This document shows positions 9,433 to 19,052 of a stretch of 64,000 nucleotides of DNA, one piece after another. Source of the stretch: an uncultured Lachnospiraceae bacterium (GTDB taxonomy: Bacteria; Bacillota; Clostridia; Lachnospirales; Lachnospiraceae); assembly GCA_947630025.1 (NCBI GenBank), contig CANRFZ010000006.1, positions 79,635-143,634 of the forward strand, given 5' to 3'. The stretch's first letter is position 1, and each line of letters starts with the position of its first letter. The position numbers and the translations under genes are program-made. A model generated the notes under the pieces. The model saw nothing but the letters and a program-made list of their open reading frames with translations, was not told the origin of the DNA and did not search any database.

Positions 9433-11481
9433 TCAGATAGTTCTAAAGTCAACCTCCTTTGTCAGCATCCCATTAAGACGCTGCTGCAGAGGTGCATAGG
9501 CCGCGTCTTCCGTCAGGGCGTCCGAGGCGGCGATCCGCTCGGCCCACCGGGAGGCGCGCTGCAATAGCCCCGCGTCCTGAAAAATATCTCCCAGCACGAA
9601 CCGCAGGTCTCCGCTCTGGCGGATGCCGAACAGATCCCCCGGCCCGCGCAGCTTCAGATCCTGCGAGGCGATATAGAAGCCGTCGTTGGACTCGTTGAGA
9701 ATCTTCAGGCGCGCCATGGTCTCCGGCTTCGCCGCGCCGCACATAAAGATACAGTAGGACTGCTCCCTGCCGCGCCCCACCCTGCCCCGGAGCTGATGGA
9801 GCTGCGCCAGTCCGAAACGCTCCGCGTTCTCCACCATCATCACCGTGGCGTTGGGCACATTGATGCCCACCTCGATCACGGTGGTGGAGACCAGTATATC
9901 GATCTGTCCCGCCGCGAACGCCTCCATGATCCGGTTCTTTTCCGCAGGCTTCATCCGCCCGTGCAGCGAAGCGATCTGTACCGACGGCGACAGGCTCCCG
10001 CGCAGCTTCTCCGTGTACGCGGCCACGTTTTCCAGCCCTTCCATGTCCCCCTCGTCCACCATCGGACAGATGATATAGACCTGTCTCCCGGCGGCCACTT
10101 CCTTCTCCATAAAGCGGTAGGCGGTGTCGCGGTAAGACGTGTCCACGACGCAGTTTTTGATCGGAAGACGGTCTGTGGGGAGCTCGTCCAGCACCGAGAT
10201 ATGCAGATCGCCGTACAGGATGATGGCCAGCGTCCTGGGAATCGGCGTCGCGCTCATGACGAGCACGTGGACATCCCCGCCTTTCTGCGCCAGACTCTCC
10301 CGCTGCCTGACGCCGAACCTGTGCTGCTCGTCGGTGATCACAAGCCCCAGCCTGTGATAGACGACACGATCCTGAATCAGCGCGTGGGTGCCGAGTATCA
10401 CGTTGGCCTCTCCGTCCGCGATCCGGGCGTAGATCTCCTTCCTGTCCCGGGCCGGCGTGGAACCCGTCAGCAGCACGGGGGTGATCGGCAGGCGGTACTG
10501 TCTGGTCATCTGCAGCAGCGTCTCGTAGTGCTGGGCCGCCAGCACTTCCGTGGGCGCCATCATCGCGCCCTGATAGCCGTTGGCGGCGCACATGATTAGC
10601 GCCAGAAACGCGAGAATCGTCTTGCCGGAACCTACGTCGCCCTGAATCAGCCTGTTCATCGTGTGCGCCGAACCAAGATCCGCCCGGATCTCCGCCCAGA
10701 CCTTCTGCTGCGCGTTCGTCAGCCGATAGGGAAGTGCCTCGATCAGCCGCCCGGTATCCGCCACCTCGATCATCGGGCAGCGGTTGGGCATGGCCAGATT
10801 TTCGCTGCGCATCCGCCGTACCGTCAGCAGGAACAACAGAAACTCGTCGAATACCAGCCGCTCGCGGGCCTTCACCAGACTGTCCCTGTCCTCCGGAAAA
10901 TGAATCCGTCGCAGGGCCTCCTCGTAAGTGCACAACCCTTCTTCGCCGCGTATCTCCTCCGGGAGATAGTCGCAGGACAGATCCGCCGCCTCCAGCGCCT
11001 GCCGCACCGCCTTGGCGATAGTGTTGCCCGTAAGCCCCTTCGTCGTGGAGTAGACCGGCAGCAGACGGCCCGCGATTTTCTCGTATTCCTCCGGGCGGTA
11101 CATTCTGGGCTGCTCCATCACATAACGGCTGCCCTTCTGCTGCAGCACGCCGCGGAAGACGTATATCGACTCTTTTTTGACGCTATTCTTCAGATACGGC
11201 ATATTAAAATACGTCAGGTGAAGCGTGCCGCCGGCCTCCGTGACCGCTTCAAACGTTGTGATGCTCAGTCCCCGGATATGCCGCGTGGCGATATTGCCGC
11301 GCACCATCGCGATGACGGCTGCGGTTTCGCCCACGATAGCCTCCGCCAGCGGAACCGGCTCCTGAAAAGTCTCGTAATCTCTGGGATAGTAACCAATCAG
11401 GTCGTCGGTTGATTCGATATGCAGTTTCCGAAACAGGGCGGCGGTCTTTTCGCCCACGCCCTTTAGCGCCGTAATCTCCAT
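9433..11481 (-). CDS. recG: ATP-dependent DNA helicase RecG
   Basis: 682 aa. The N-terminal wedge/OB region is followed by SF2 helicase motifs: Walker A GDVGSGKTILAF, the DExH-type box TDEQHRFGVRQR, SATPIPRTLA, and motif VI QLRGRVGRGREQS. It remodels stalled replication forks and Holliday-type junctions. Order after fakA is the usual one in Firmicutes. The ATG is only about 9 bp from the T-run of the preceding hairpin terminator, which leaves little room for a separate promoter. Confidence 0.96.
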   Translation of the reverse strand: MEITALKGVGEKTAALFRKLHIESTDDLIGYYPRDYETFQEPVPLAEAIVGETAAVIAMVRGNIATRHIRGLSITTFEAVTEAGGTLHLTYFNMPYLKNSVKKESIYVFRGVLQQKGSRYVMEQPRMYRPEEYEKIAGRLLPVYSTTKGLTGNTIAKAVRQALEAADLSCDYLPEEIRGEEGLCTYEEALRRIHFPEDRDSLVKARERLVFDEFLLFLLTVRRMRSENLAMPNRCPMIEVADTGRLIEALPYRLTNAQQKVWAEIRADLGSAHTMNRLIQGDVGSGKTILAFLALIMCAANGYQGAMMAPTEVLAAQHYETLLQMTRQYRLPITPVLLTGSTPARDRKEIYARIADGEANVILGTHALIQDRVVYHRLGLVITDEQHRFGVRQRESLAQKGGDVHVLVMSATPIPRTLAIILYGDLHISVLDELPTDRLPIKNCVVDTSYRDTAYRFMEKEVAAGRQVYIICPMVDEGDMEGLENVAAYTEKLRGSLSPSVQIASLHGRMKPAEKNRIMEAFAAGQIDILVSTTVIEVGINVPNATVMMVENAERFGLAQLHQLRGRVGRGREQSYCIFMCGAAKPETMARLKILNESNDGFYIASQDLKLRGPGDLFGIRQSGDLRFVLGDIFQDAGLLQRASRWAERIAASDALTEDAAYAPLQQRLNGMLTKEVDFRTI

Positions 11482-11490
11482 TTTATTCCC

Positions 11491-11541
11491 AAAAAATCCC
11501 CCGCAGCCGCACGCATACCACGTCCGAAGGCAGGGGATTTC
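11491..11541 (-). terminator. Intrinsic terminator between fakA-like gene and recG
   Basis: Read on the minus strand, an arm AAATCCCCTGC pairs with GCGGGGGATTT across a 29-nt loop, and the right arm runs into a T6 tract. It ends about 9 bp before the recG start codon, so recG expression may depend on read-through. Confidence 0.7.
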
Positions 11542-11554
11542 TCACCGCTTAGTC

Positions 11555-13246
11555 TTATTCCACGGATACGATATAATAATAGATCGGCTGGCCGCCGTAC
11601 TGCAGCTCGATGTCGCAGGAGCCGTATTTCTCCTCCACCTGCGCGCGCAGCGCCTCGGCGTCCTCATCAGTGATGTCGCTTCCGTAATAAATGCTGATCA
11701 GCTCCGATTCGTCGGATATCATCGCGTCGATCATCTCCATCGCCACTTTGGAGATGGCGGTTCCGACGCAGAGGATGCCCGCGTCGCCCAAGCCCATAAA
11801 ATCGCCCTGCCTGATATCCTTGCCGTCGATGCTCGTATCCCGCACGGCGTAAGTCACCTGACCGGTGGAGACGCTGCTGATCTCCTTTAGCATGACGTCG
11901 GCATTTTCCTCCACGGACAGATCCGGCACATAATTGATCACCGCCGTGATGCCCTGCGGCACCGTCTTGGTCGGCACGACGACGATCTTCTTGTCCTTGA
12001 CAAGCGACTGCGCCTGATTCGCCGCCAGTATGATATTCTTGTTGTTCGGCAGGATAAAGATCGAGTCGGCGTTGACCTGATCGATGGCGTTGAGCATATC
12101 TTCGGTGCTGGGGTTCATCGTCTGGCCGCCCTCGATAATATGATCTACGCCCAGATCCCGGAAGATCTCGTTGATGCCGTCGCCGACGGATACCGCGATA
12201 AAGCCTACATCCTTGCGGGGGCCGTCCGCCGCGGGCGCCGGCTGTGCAGCCGCCGTCTCCTTCTGGGACATCTTAAACAGCTTTTCCTGATGCTCCAGCC
12301 GCATATTGTCGATCTTCATATTGGACAGTGCGCCGTACTTTAACGCTTTCTGGATGGCCAGACCGGGATCGTTGGTATGTACGTGCACCTTTACCACGTC
12401 CTCGTCCGCCACCACGACAATGGAATCGCCGATGGATTCCAGATAAGCCTTGAAATCCAGCTCGGTCTTGATATTGAACACCTTGTTCAGCATAATGATA
12501 AACTCGGTGCAGTAGCCGAATTTGATCTCCGCATTGGCCTGCGCTTCCCGGTTCGGCGTCATCCCGGAGGAAGCGCCTGCGGATGTGTGCTCCGCGCTGA
12601 TCGTCAGATCGACTTCCTTGCCCATATAGGCGTCGTAAGCGCCCTGCAGCACGAGGACGAGTCCTTGACCACCCGAGTCAACGACTCCCGCCTGCTTTAA
12701 CACAGGGAGCATCTCCGGCGTCTGCGCCAGCACTTCCTCCGCGCGCTCGATGATGAGCCGCAGAAATTCCGCCATATCCGTCGTACCGTTGTCCGCCAGC
12801 TCGCGGGCCTTTGCAGCCGCGCCTCTGGCCACCGTGAGGATTGTGCCCTCCTTGGGCTTCATCACAGCCTTATATGCGGTCTCCACCGCCTTTTCAAAAG
12901 CGCCGGCGATCACCGGGACGGTGATTTTCTCGTGTTCCTTGACGCCCTTGGTAAAGCCGCGGAATAGCTGGGAGAGAATCACGCCGGAATTGCCCCGCGC
13001 GCCTCTGAGGGAGCCCGACGAGATCGCCTTGCAGAGCGACTGCATATCGATGTCGCCCATCTCATAGAGCGACGAAACTTCCTTGGCCGCGGACATGATC
13101 GTCAGCGTCATATTGGTGCCGGTATCCCCATCGGGAACCGGGAAAACATTCAGTTCGTTGATCCATTCTTTCTTACTTTCCAGATTTTTTGCGCCGGCCA
13201 GAAACAGTCTGGCCATCTTTTCGGCATCGATCGTATTAGAAACCAC
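11555..13246 (-). CDS. DAK2-domain fatty acid kinase (FakA/YloV family)
   Basis: About 563 aa. The N-terminal DAK2 kinase domain has PVPDGDTGTNM and GARGNSGVILSQLFRG. The C-terminal half is the DegV-interacting region of YloV proteins. FakA phosphorylates fatty acids bound to FakB/DegV proteins. I place the start at the GTG at 13246 because GGGAGG lies 7 nt upstream; a TTG further upstream would overlap the ribosome-binding site. It follows asp23 directly, the yloU-yloV order known from Bacillus. Confidence 0.9.
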   Translation of the reverse strand: MVSNTIDAEKMARLFLAGAKNLESKKEWINELNVFPVPDGDTGTNMTLTIMSAAKEVSSLYEMGDIDMQSLCKAISSGSLRGARGNSGVILSQLFRGFTKGVKEHEKITVPVIAGAFEKAVETAYKAVMKPKEGTILTVARGAAAKARELADNGTTDMAEFLRLIIERAEEVLAQTPEMLPVLKQAGVVDSGGQGLVLVLQGAYDAYMGKEVDLTISAEHTSAGASSGMTPNREAQANAEIKFGYCTEFIIMLNKVFNIKTELDFKAYLESIGDSIVVVADEDVVKVHVHTNDPGLAIQKALKYGALSNMKIDNMRLEHQEKLFKMSQKETAAAQPAPAADGPRKDVGFIAVSVGDGINEIFRDLGVDHIIEGGQTMNPSTEDMLNAIDQVNADSIFILPNNKNIILAANQAQSLVKDKKIVVVPTKTVPQGITAVINYVPDLSVEENADVMLKEISSVSTGQVTYAVRDTSIDGKDIRQGDFMGLGDAGILCVGTAISKVAMEMIDAMISDESELISIYYGSDITDEDAEALRAQVEEKYGSCDIELQYGGQPIYYYIVSVE

Positions 13247-13259
13247 CTCGCGTCCTCCC

Positions 13260-13619
13260 TTAGTCAATCACTCGCACACCTTCTACGAAGATGTTTATTT
13301 TTTCTACTTCAATCCCGGTAAATTCTTCCACCTTGTATTTTACGTTGCTGATCAGATTGTCGGAAACGGCAAGGATACTCACGCCGTAAGCGACGATAAT
13401 GTGAAAGTTCATCGTCAGTTTATTGTTTTTCAGAATCACCTGAATACCGCGCGTCATACTGTCTTTTCTGAGCAGCCTCACCAGACCGTCCCTGACGCTC
13501 ATGCTCGCCATACCGACCACGCCGAAGCACTCCGTCGCGACAGAACCGGCATACTGAGCGACTACTTCCTGATCGATTGAAATATTTCCCATATGCGTGT
13601 CTATCGAAGAAACTTTCAT
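13260..13619 (-). CDS. Asp23/Gls24 family protein (YloU-like)
   Basis: 119 aa small alkaline-shock family protein. GSVATECFGVVGMASM near the N-terminus and the valine-rich NFHIIVAYGVSI strand are characteristic. Start ATG at 13619 has AAGGAGG 6 nt upstream. It is immediately upstream of the FakA-like gene, whose ribosome site overlaps its stop. The biochemical role of YloU is not established; Gls24 proteins are linked to envelope stress. Confidence 0.9.
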   Translation of the reverse strand: MKVSSIDTHMGNISIDQEVVAQYAGSVATECFGVVGMASMSVRDGLVRLLRKDSMTRGIQVILKNNKLTMNFHIIVAYGVSILAVSDNLISNVKYKVEEFTGIEVEKINIFVEGVRVID

Positions 13620-13725
13620 AGGGCACCTCCTTATTGTCCGAATATACATTGATATTATACCCTACAATGTCAAAAAAGGAAATAAAAATATCCTAAAATT
13701 ACCGCGCATGAAAATGACCGCGCAT

Positions 13726-13757
13726 AAAAAATGCCGCCATGCACCGCACGACGGCAG
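13726..13757 (-). terminator. Intrinsic terminator after the chemoreceptor gene
   Basis: On the minus strand TGCCGTC pairs with GGCGGCA, followed by a T6 run. It lies about 15 bp beyond the chemoreceptor stop codon. Confidence 0.8.
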
Positions 13758-13772
13758 TTTTCTATTCGATTA

Positions 13773-15809
13773 TCAGACGCGGAACGACGCAACGGTCTGG
13801 TTCAGGAGCTCGCTGAGGCGGAACAGTTCTTCCATCTGCTCATGCACCGCGGCGGAATTGCTGTTGGAGTCTTCCACCGACTGCTCCATATGTTCCATGC
13901 GGTCCGCGATATCCGTAATCAGCGACACAATGGACTGGATCGAATCGCTGATGCCCGTCATGCTGGCGCTCATCTCCTGCGAGGACGCGCCCAGCTCGCT
14001 GGAAATCCCGCTGTAGAAAGCGGCGTCCTGCTCGTACATTCCGGCCAGTTCCGTCATGCCCTTGTAGTCCTCCATGACCTTGCCGTTCATAAAGGCAAGG
14101 AGCTTGGACGAGCTCTCGGACAGGAACGACACGTTCTTGGTGACGTCCTCCACCACGTGCCGGATCTTATCCACCGCCTCACGGGAATTGTCCGCAAGCT
14201 GCCGGATCTCCTCCGCCACCACCGCAAAGCCTCTGCCGGCTTCCCCGGCTCTGGCTGCCTCGATGGAGGCGTTTAACGCCAGCAGGTTCGTCTGGGAGCT
14301 GATGGACAGGATCTCCTCCGTCAGCGTGTCGATCTCCTTGACCTTCTGGCTGTCCACGATGGCCTGCTCCAGATCGTTTCTGGTGCCCTCATACAGATCG
14401 ATGGCCTCCTTCGCCGACCGCTCGGAAGACTCGTGCTGCCTGCCCGCGCGCTCCATGATGTCGTTGGACTGCAGCGCGGCTTCGCTGGCCTTCTGCGCCA
14501 CGTTGTCGATGGCTGCGCCCAGCTCCTCGCCGGTCTGCTTGATATTGTCCGCCAGCCCTTTGGCTTCGGCGGCCTGCCGCATTACCTGATCCGCCGACGC
14601 CGCGATGCCGGAAATGTCTTCGTTTAACACCGTCATCTTGGCGGAAGTGCCCTCCGCGATAGTATTGATACTGTTCGCCTTATCCTTGGTATTCAGGATA
14701 ATGCCGCGGATCTGCTGCTTCACTTCCTTGGTCGCCGTCGTGATCTGCTCCGTCTCGTTCCTGTATTCTCTCGGAATCGTCCGCTCCGCCGCCACAGTAT
14801 TCTCGGAGAAATCTCCCGTGGCGAACTGCTTCAACATCTGTACCGGCGCCAGCATTCTGCCGATCAGCGTCGTCATAAAGATTGTCACCAGAACGATGAT
14901 GACGACTGCCATCACCGCGATCACGATAAGCATCGCCAGCAGGGAGCTGGTGACATTGGCCGCCGGAATCACGACGCCCATCTTCCAACTGCAGCTCTCC
15001 ACGGGCTCCACGGCGAAATAACTCTGCACGCCGTCGTAATCGTCGGTCTTAATCACGCCCTGCGCCGTGCCGTCGAGCAGTCCGGTGAGCCCCGGCATCA
15101 CATCGGCCGCGGCCACGGCGGAATCCGCCGTAGGCTTATATTCGTCGTTTTTGTGCGACACATAGTTGCCGCTGCTGTCCACCAGAAAGCCGTATACGCC
15201 GGAGGCGTAGCTGATGCTCTCCGTCAGATTCATCACCGTGCTAGTGGTCACATCCAGACCGATGACGCCGGCCAGTTCGTCTCCTATATAGACAGGCGTG
15301 GCGATCGTCGCGCACATCTCTCCCGTGATGGCATCCAGATAGGGGTCCGTCACAATCGTATCTCCCGCCTGCGCCGCCTGCTGATACCAACCGCGCTCCA
15401 CAGGATCATAGCCTTCCGGGATGCCCGCGTCCTGATTGGACTGGATAAACCGGCTGTCAGCCGTACCGCAGTACAGATTGAGCAGTTCGTCCCTGTCCAC
15501 CGCGTGGGCGTCCACGATCGACTGCAGCATTTCGTCGCTGGTATCGCCTATCGCCATGATGCTGCTGGCCGTTCCGACGGCAAGCATCTTCTCATCTTCG
15601 ATCCATGTGCTGATCTCCTCCGCGTATTTCTCGGCGTTAAGCTGCAGCACCTGCTTCTGATCCTGAATCATGCGCCTGCCCGCCACCACGACAATGCCTA
15701 TCGTAGTTACTAAGATACTCACCGCAACGATCAGCACGACGCTGACTGTCAGTTTTCCTTTGATTGTCCTTGTCACCTGTCCGCACCTCTTTTCTCGGTT
15801 GTCTGTCAT
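13773..15809 (-). CDS. Methyl-accepting chemotaxis protein with dCache sensor
   Basis: Up to 678 aa. TM1 lies near residues 20-42. A dCache-type extracellular domain follows ([38 protein letters not shown]). TM2 is near residue 295, then HAMP, then the MCP signalling hairpin with the conserved tip around [26 protein letters not shown] sequence (here [17 protein letters not shown]). It relays small-molecule binding to CheA. The ATG at 15809 has a weak ribosome site; a GTG about 13 codons in has AGAGG 8 nt upstream and may be the true start. It is set off by its own terminator and splits the usual rpmB-asp23 adjacency. No che genes are in the window. Confidence 0.92.
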   Translation of the reverse strand: MTDNREKRCGQVTRTIKGKLTVSVVLIVAVSILVTTIGIVVVAGRRMIQDQKQVLQLNAEKYAEEISTWIEDEKMLAVGTASSIMAIGDTSDEMLQSIVDAHAVDRDELLNLYCGTADSRFIQSNQDAGIPEGYDPVERGWYQQAAQAGDTIVTDPYLDAITGEMCATIATPVYIGDELAGVIGLDVTTSTVMNLTESISYASGVYGFLVDSSGNYVSHKNDEYKPTADSAVAAADVMPGLTGLLDGTAQGVIKTDDYDGVQSYFAVEPVESCSWKMGVVIPAANVTSSLLAMLIVIAVMAVVIIVLVTIFMTTLIGRMLAPVQMLKQFATGDFSENTVAAERTIPREYRNETEQITTATKEVKQQIRGIILNTKDKANSINTIAEGTSAKMTVLNEDISGIAASADQVMRQAAEAKGLADNIKQTGEELGAAIDNVAQKASEAALQSNDIMERAGRQHESSERSAKEAIDLYEGTRNDLEQAIVDSQKVKEIDTLTEEILSISSQTNLLALNASIEAARAGEAGRGFAVVAEEIRQLADNSREAVDKIRHVVEDVTKNVSFLSESSSKLLAFMNGKVMEDYKGMTELAGMYEQDAAFYSGISSELGASSQEMSASMTGISDSIQSIVSLITDIADRMEHMEQSVEDSNSNSAAVHEQMEELFRLSELLNQTVASFRV

Positions 15810-15904
15810 TGTATTCCTATTTTATCACTTTATCTCAAAAAAGCAAGATTTGAAAAGAATTTTGTCATTTTGTCATTTTTTCATCCGAATGATACATTTT
15901 ATGC

Positions 15905-15933
15905 TTGCAATTAAAATAAGTTTCTGCTATTAT
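15905..15933 (+). promoter_or_regulatory. Sigma-A type promoter of rpmB
   Basis: TTGCAA, a 17-bp spacer, then TATTAT, 36 bp before the rpmB start. The region upstream is AT-rich. Confidence 0.65.
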
Positions 15934-15969
15934 ACAAATGTTGTGTGACTGACAGAAGGAGGTGCGAAG

Positions 15970-16155
15970 ATGGCGAAATGTGATATTTGTGGCAAAGGCG
16001 CTCATTTCGGAAATAACGTAAGCCATTCTCATAGAAGATCAAACAGGATCTGGCATTCCAACATCCAGAAAGTTATGTGCAAAGTAAACGGCGGCAACAA
16101 GAGGCTTCACGTTTGCACACGTTGTTTGAGATCCGGCAAAGTAGAAAGAGCCTGA
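15970..16155 (+). CDS. rpmB: 50S ribosomal protein L28
   Basis: 61 aa. Starts MAKCDICGKGAHFGNNVSHS and keeps the CXXC pair CDIC and the second pair CTRC, so it is the zinc-binding (C+) form of L28. A strong AGAAGGAGG site precedes the ATG. It is monocistronic between its own promoter and terminator, divergent from the minus-strand block. Confidence 0.97.
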   Translation: MAKCDICGKGAHFGNNVSHSHRRSNRIWHSNIQKVMCKVNGGNKRLHVCTRCLRSGKVERA

Positions 16156-16203
16156 GCTATTCTGACTGACGTATGTAACTGATGTTTGGCGTATGATAAC
16201 AGA

Positions 16204-16237
16204 AAAAAGGAGTCTGTCCGCGGACAGGCTCTTTTTT
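16204..16237 (+). terminator. Intrinsic terminator after rpmB
   Basis: GAGTCTGTCC pairs with GGACAGGCTC, then T6. An A6 tract on the left side means it could also act for the convergent J-domain gene. Confidence 0.85.
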
Positions 16238-16312
16238 GCGTTTTCCATGTTCTCAATTGTTCTCAATATGTTACCCCATGTTACGCCGGCCCGATCTCCT
16301 GCCGGCTGCGCT

Positions 16313-16852
16313 TTATGCCTGTCGCGTTTCCTCCAAGTCGCGCTTTAACCGCTCGTATTCCAGATTGATCCGCTGGATGATATCCTTGTCCCCCGCCATA
16401 TTGTCCGGGTGGAAAATCTTGATCAGATCCTTATAACGCTTCTTTAACGTAAGCGGATTGCGCACGCCGCGGAAAAACACCGATACGTCCGGCGCAGCGT
16501 CGTACAGGCCGCGCTCGCCCAAAAGCTCCCTCTCCGCCGCCAGCTTCGCCCACTCCTTGTCCAGCCGCCTTCTGTCGATATCGAGCTGCCCGAAGCCGTT
16601 TTTGAGGATTTCCATCTTTTTATCAAAAAACAGGTTGTCCTCCCTGAGCCGCTGGCGCTCCGCGGAGATCTTGTGGTTTAAGACTTTCATCTCCTCCTGA
16701 AACTGCGTCTTCTCCTTGAGAAACTGTTCCTGCATCTGCTCCAGCTCTCTGGCGGCGGTCACCAGCCTGATATTCTCCCTGAAAAGCCACGACTTAAGCT
16801 CCTGCAGTTCATCCTCCGAGCCGTGCACCAATATTTCCTCAAAATGATCCAT
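16313..16852 (-). CDS. Coiled-coil protein with C-terminal J-domain
   Basis: 179 aa from the ATG at 16852 (MDHFEEIL, with AGGGG 6 nt upstream). Residues about 25-110 are Glu/Lys/Gln-rich and predicted coiled coil. The last 60 residues look like a J-domain: LTLKKRYKDLIKIFHPDN contains the HPD tripeptide needed to stimulate Hsp70, followed by INLEYERLK. Classic DnaJ has the J-domain at the N-terminus; here it is terminal and there is no zinc finger. Likely a specialised Hsp70 co-chaperone; its client is unknown. Confidence 0.75.
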   Translation of the reverse strand: MDHFEEILVHGSEDELQELKSWLFRENIRLVTAARELEQMQEQFLKEKTQFQEEMKVLNHKISAERQRLREDNLFFDKKMEILKNGFGQLDIDRRRLDKEWAKLAAERELLGERGLYDAAPDVSVFFRGVRNPLTLKKRYKDLIKIFHPDNMAGDKDIIQRINLEYERLKRDLEETRQA

Positions 16853-16875
16853 GACAAACCCCTGCCGCGGCCCGG

Positions 16876-17016
16876 TCAGTCGCAGCAAAAAAAATTATAA
16901 CCGATTAACAACAACAGAACGATCAGGACAAGCCCCACGAACCGGTTTACCAGAAAAAGCATAAAAAGCATACCGGCCGCGATACAAAAGGCGGCAAGCC
17001 CGATCAGTTTCTTCAT
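16876..17016 (-). CDS. 46-aa membrane peptide
   Basis: Short ORF starting MKKLIGLAAFCIAAGMLF with AGGGAG 5-6 nt before the ATG. Almost the whole chain is hydrophobic: two stretches (residues about 4-22 and 27-43) separated by NRF, ending in FFCCD. The stop codon is 24 bp before the J-domain start, so the two may be cotranscribed. Good ribosome site and coherent membrane topology support it. No function recognised. Confidence 0.6.
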   Translation of the reverse strand: MKKLIGLAAFCIAAGMLFMLFLVNRFVGLVLIVLLLLIGYNFFCCD

Positions 17017-17087
17017 AGACGCTCCCTGCCTATGCCCTCTTACTACAGTATATGAAAACGGCGCTCAAAATGTTCTGCCGCTCTCGC

Positions 17088-17477
17088 TTACTTCTCGTCC
17101 GGGAATGCAATATCAACGGCTTCCTCGTCCTTGATCATGTCTTCCTTGGGTGCCGTGAACTTGTCCACGATATCCGGAATCATATCCAGCACTTTCGTGA
17201 CGGTGTCCTGATTCTTGATGTTGACGAGCTTCGTGGAGCCGTTCTTGATGACCAGCACCGCACAGGGGGACATCTTCGCGGAGAAGCCGCCGCCACCGCC
17301 GTTCTTTTTGTCAGCGGCGCTGGCGCCTGCGCCGACACCGAACGTAACGTCCACCAGAGGCAGGATGATCGTGTCGCCGACCTGCGTCGCGTCGCCTACG
17401 ACAGTCTTCGTGCCGACCACCGCGTTCATGCCTTTCATCAGGGATTCAATCACACCGGTAAAATTATTTTCTGCCAT
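17088..17477 (-). CDS. gerW: GerW/YtfJ family spore protein
   Basis: 129 aa. Starts MAENNFTGVIESLMKGMNAV and has the glycine-rich FGVGAG...NGGGGGFSAKMSPCAVLVI core of GerW. In Bacillus the protein is needed for germination in response to some germinants. The start overlaps the upstream DUF2953 stop as TAATG, the same ytfI-ytfJ pairing seen in other spore formers. Confidence 0.92.
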   Translation of the reverse strand: MAENNFTGVIESLMKGMNAVVGTKTVVGDATQVGDTIILPLVDVTFGVGAGASAADKKNGGGGGFSAKMSPCAVLVIKNGSTKLVNIKNQDTVTKVLDMIPDIVDKFTAPKEDMIKDEEAVDIAFPDEK

Positions 17478-18481
17478 TATTCAGCCTCCTTCTGAAACAT
17501 CTTGATCAGTTTTCTGACTTCTTTGCTGCAATAAATCCGCAGGGCAGCGCGGACAAACGTATACCCATTGACGCGGCCGCAGAGATACAGTTCTCCCTCG
17601 ATCCGCCGCTTCTCACTGTCAAAATCGCCCACGACACGGACATTCCCGCCAATCATGGGATAAAGCATACCGTACACGGCGAGTACCTGCCCCGTGGCCG
17701 CGGGGTCCGCCATGCCTACGATCAGATCCGCCTCCAGCCTGCGGGGTTTCAGCTTCCGAAAGATCCACGCCAGTTCCTCCCGGCACAGGGCGAAAGACTG
17801 ACGGAACGCATCGCTCTCCAGCAGCTTGCGGTAATACTCTATATTCTGCAGCGTATTCTTTATTTTATCACACAATTTTCCGATTGTGTACTGTATATTT
17901 TGAAAGAACTTCCGGATCTGCCGGACGATGCGCCGTATTCTGCCCAAAATCCCCGGTCTGCCGCCTGCGGCTTCGTCTGCCTCTGTCTCCGGCGGCGGGC
18001 CATCCGCGGGCGTCTCTCCGCTATCCATGTCTGTGGACGCTGTCTGCAGCGCGACACCACTCTCCTGCGGTGTGCTCGTCTCAAAAACGCTTTGTTTTTC
18101 CTGTTCTTTTTTTTGTTCTCTTGTTTGTTCTGATTGCTTCTCAGGCTCTTGTGCTTCTTGTGCTTTGTTCTTCTTCTCCGGCTTTTCTTTCTTTGCTTTC
18201 TTTTCTTTCTGGGGAATCCGGAACACGGTAATCAGCCCTAAGCGCGCGCGGACGGTCACTTCCGCAGGATAGCGCACCAGAATATTTATAAAGTGCAGCA
18301 GCCATGAAACCTTGGCATACACCACCGCGGGCGGCGCTCCTTCCCCTTCCGTGCGCGCCACCCGGAGACGGTAGCGGACAGGAACGAACAGGGCGGCCAG
18401 CAGGAGGAGCAGCACGACGCCGACAATGCAGGCCAGCAGGATTCCTATAATTTTTAACACCAGCAATACGATATGTACCAT
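17477..18481 (-). CDS. DUF2953 (YtfI-like) membrane protein
   Basis: 334 aa. One N-terminal membrane segment (about residues 4-32, leucine/valine-rich), then FVPVRYRLRV, a charged low-complexity linker rich in Lys/Glu/Gln (about 95-190), and a C-terminal DUF2953 region with ADLIVGMADPAATGQVLAVYGML. Coupled to gerW by a one-base overlap. Probably a sporulation membrane protein; its role is not known. Confidence 0.85.
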   Translation of the reverse strand: MVHIVLLVLKIIGILLACIVGVVLLLLLAALFVPVRYRLRVARTEGEGAPPAVVYAKVSWLLHFINILVRYPAEVTVRARLGLITVFRIPQKEKKAKKEKPEKKNKAQEAQEPEKQSEQTREQKKEQEKQSVFETSTPQESGVALQTASTDMDSGETPADGPPPETEADEAAGGRPGILGRIRRIVRQIRKFFQNIQYTIGKLCDKIKNTLQNIEYYRKLLESDAFRQSFALCREELAWIFRKLKPRRLEADLIVGMADPAATGQVLAVYGMLYPMIGGNVRVVGDFDSEKRRIEGELYLCGRVNGYTFVRAALRIYCSKEVRKLIKMFQKEAE

Positions 18482-18490
18482 AGATTTTCG

Positions 18491-18838
18491 CTAATCGTTT
18501 CCTTTTCTGTCCGGAGAGGCCGTTCCATCCGCCGCCTGCGGGAACAGGTAGGCATACAGATCCGCCTTGCCGGTCTGGGCCGCAGCCTCCTCCGCGATCC
18601 GCCGGATGATGTCCGCCGCCTCGTCGCGGCTGCCGGCGATTCCGATCACGCAGAAGGGATTCTCCCGGTAAAAATACTGCTGCAGCATCAGACAGTGCAG
18701 GATCTCAATCCGGCCCGAACCTTCCATCGTAAGAATCACATAGACATTGTTGAGCTTCGCGTATTTCTGCAGCTTGCGCCTGATCTTATCCGGTTTTTTA
18801 ATTGACTCTCCTAAATATAGATTCCGATAAAATTCCAT
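18491..18838 (-). CDS. Conserved hypothetical protein, 115 aa
   Basis: Starts MEFYRNLYLGESIKKPDKIRRKL. An alpha/beta pattern is visible (VYVILTMEGSGRIEILHC, FCVIGIAGSRDEAADIIRRI), with a polar tail. No named family recognised. It lies 9 bp before the DUF2953 gene and probably heads that operon. The GAGGG ribosome site is unusually close to the ATG, so the start is uncertain. Confidence 0.65.
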   Translation of the reverse strand: MEFYRNLYLGESIKKPDKIRRKLQKYAKLNNVYVILTMEGSGRIEILHCLMLQQYFYRENPFCVIGIAGSRDEAADIIRRIAEEAAAQTGKADLYAYLFPQAADGTASPDRKGND

Positions 18839-18937
18839 TCCCTCGCCCGGCCATCCGGCCCTGTGTATTTACTAGAGTTAATTGCGGAGTTATTTTTATT
18901 GTATCACACTTTCTCCGAAATAAAAAGGGCTGACTGA

Positions 18938-18967
18938 TTGACACCTGTCGCACAATGGATATATACT
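18938..18967 (+). promoter_or_regulatory. Sigma-A type promoter of the HD-GYP gene
   Basis: TTGACA, an 18-bp spacer and TATACT (an overlapping TATATA gives 16 bp). It ends about 85 bp before the gene's start. Confidence 0.6.
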
Positions 18968-19052
18968 GTTTATTAAGATAGGAAATATCAAAATTTTACG
19001 CAAATCAGAAAAACGACGTTAATTTTTTAACAGACATGAGGGGAACCGCAGC

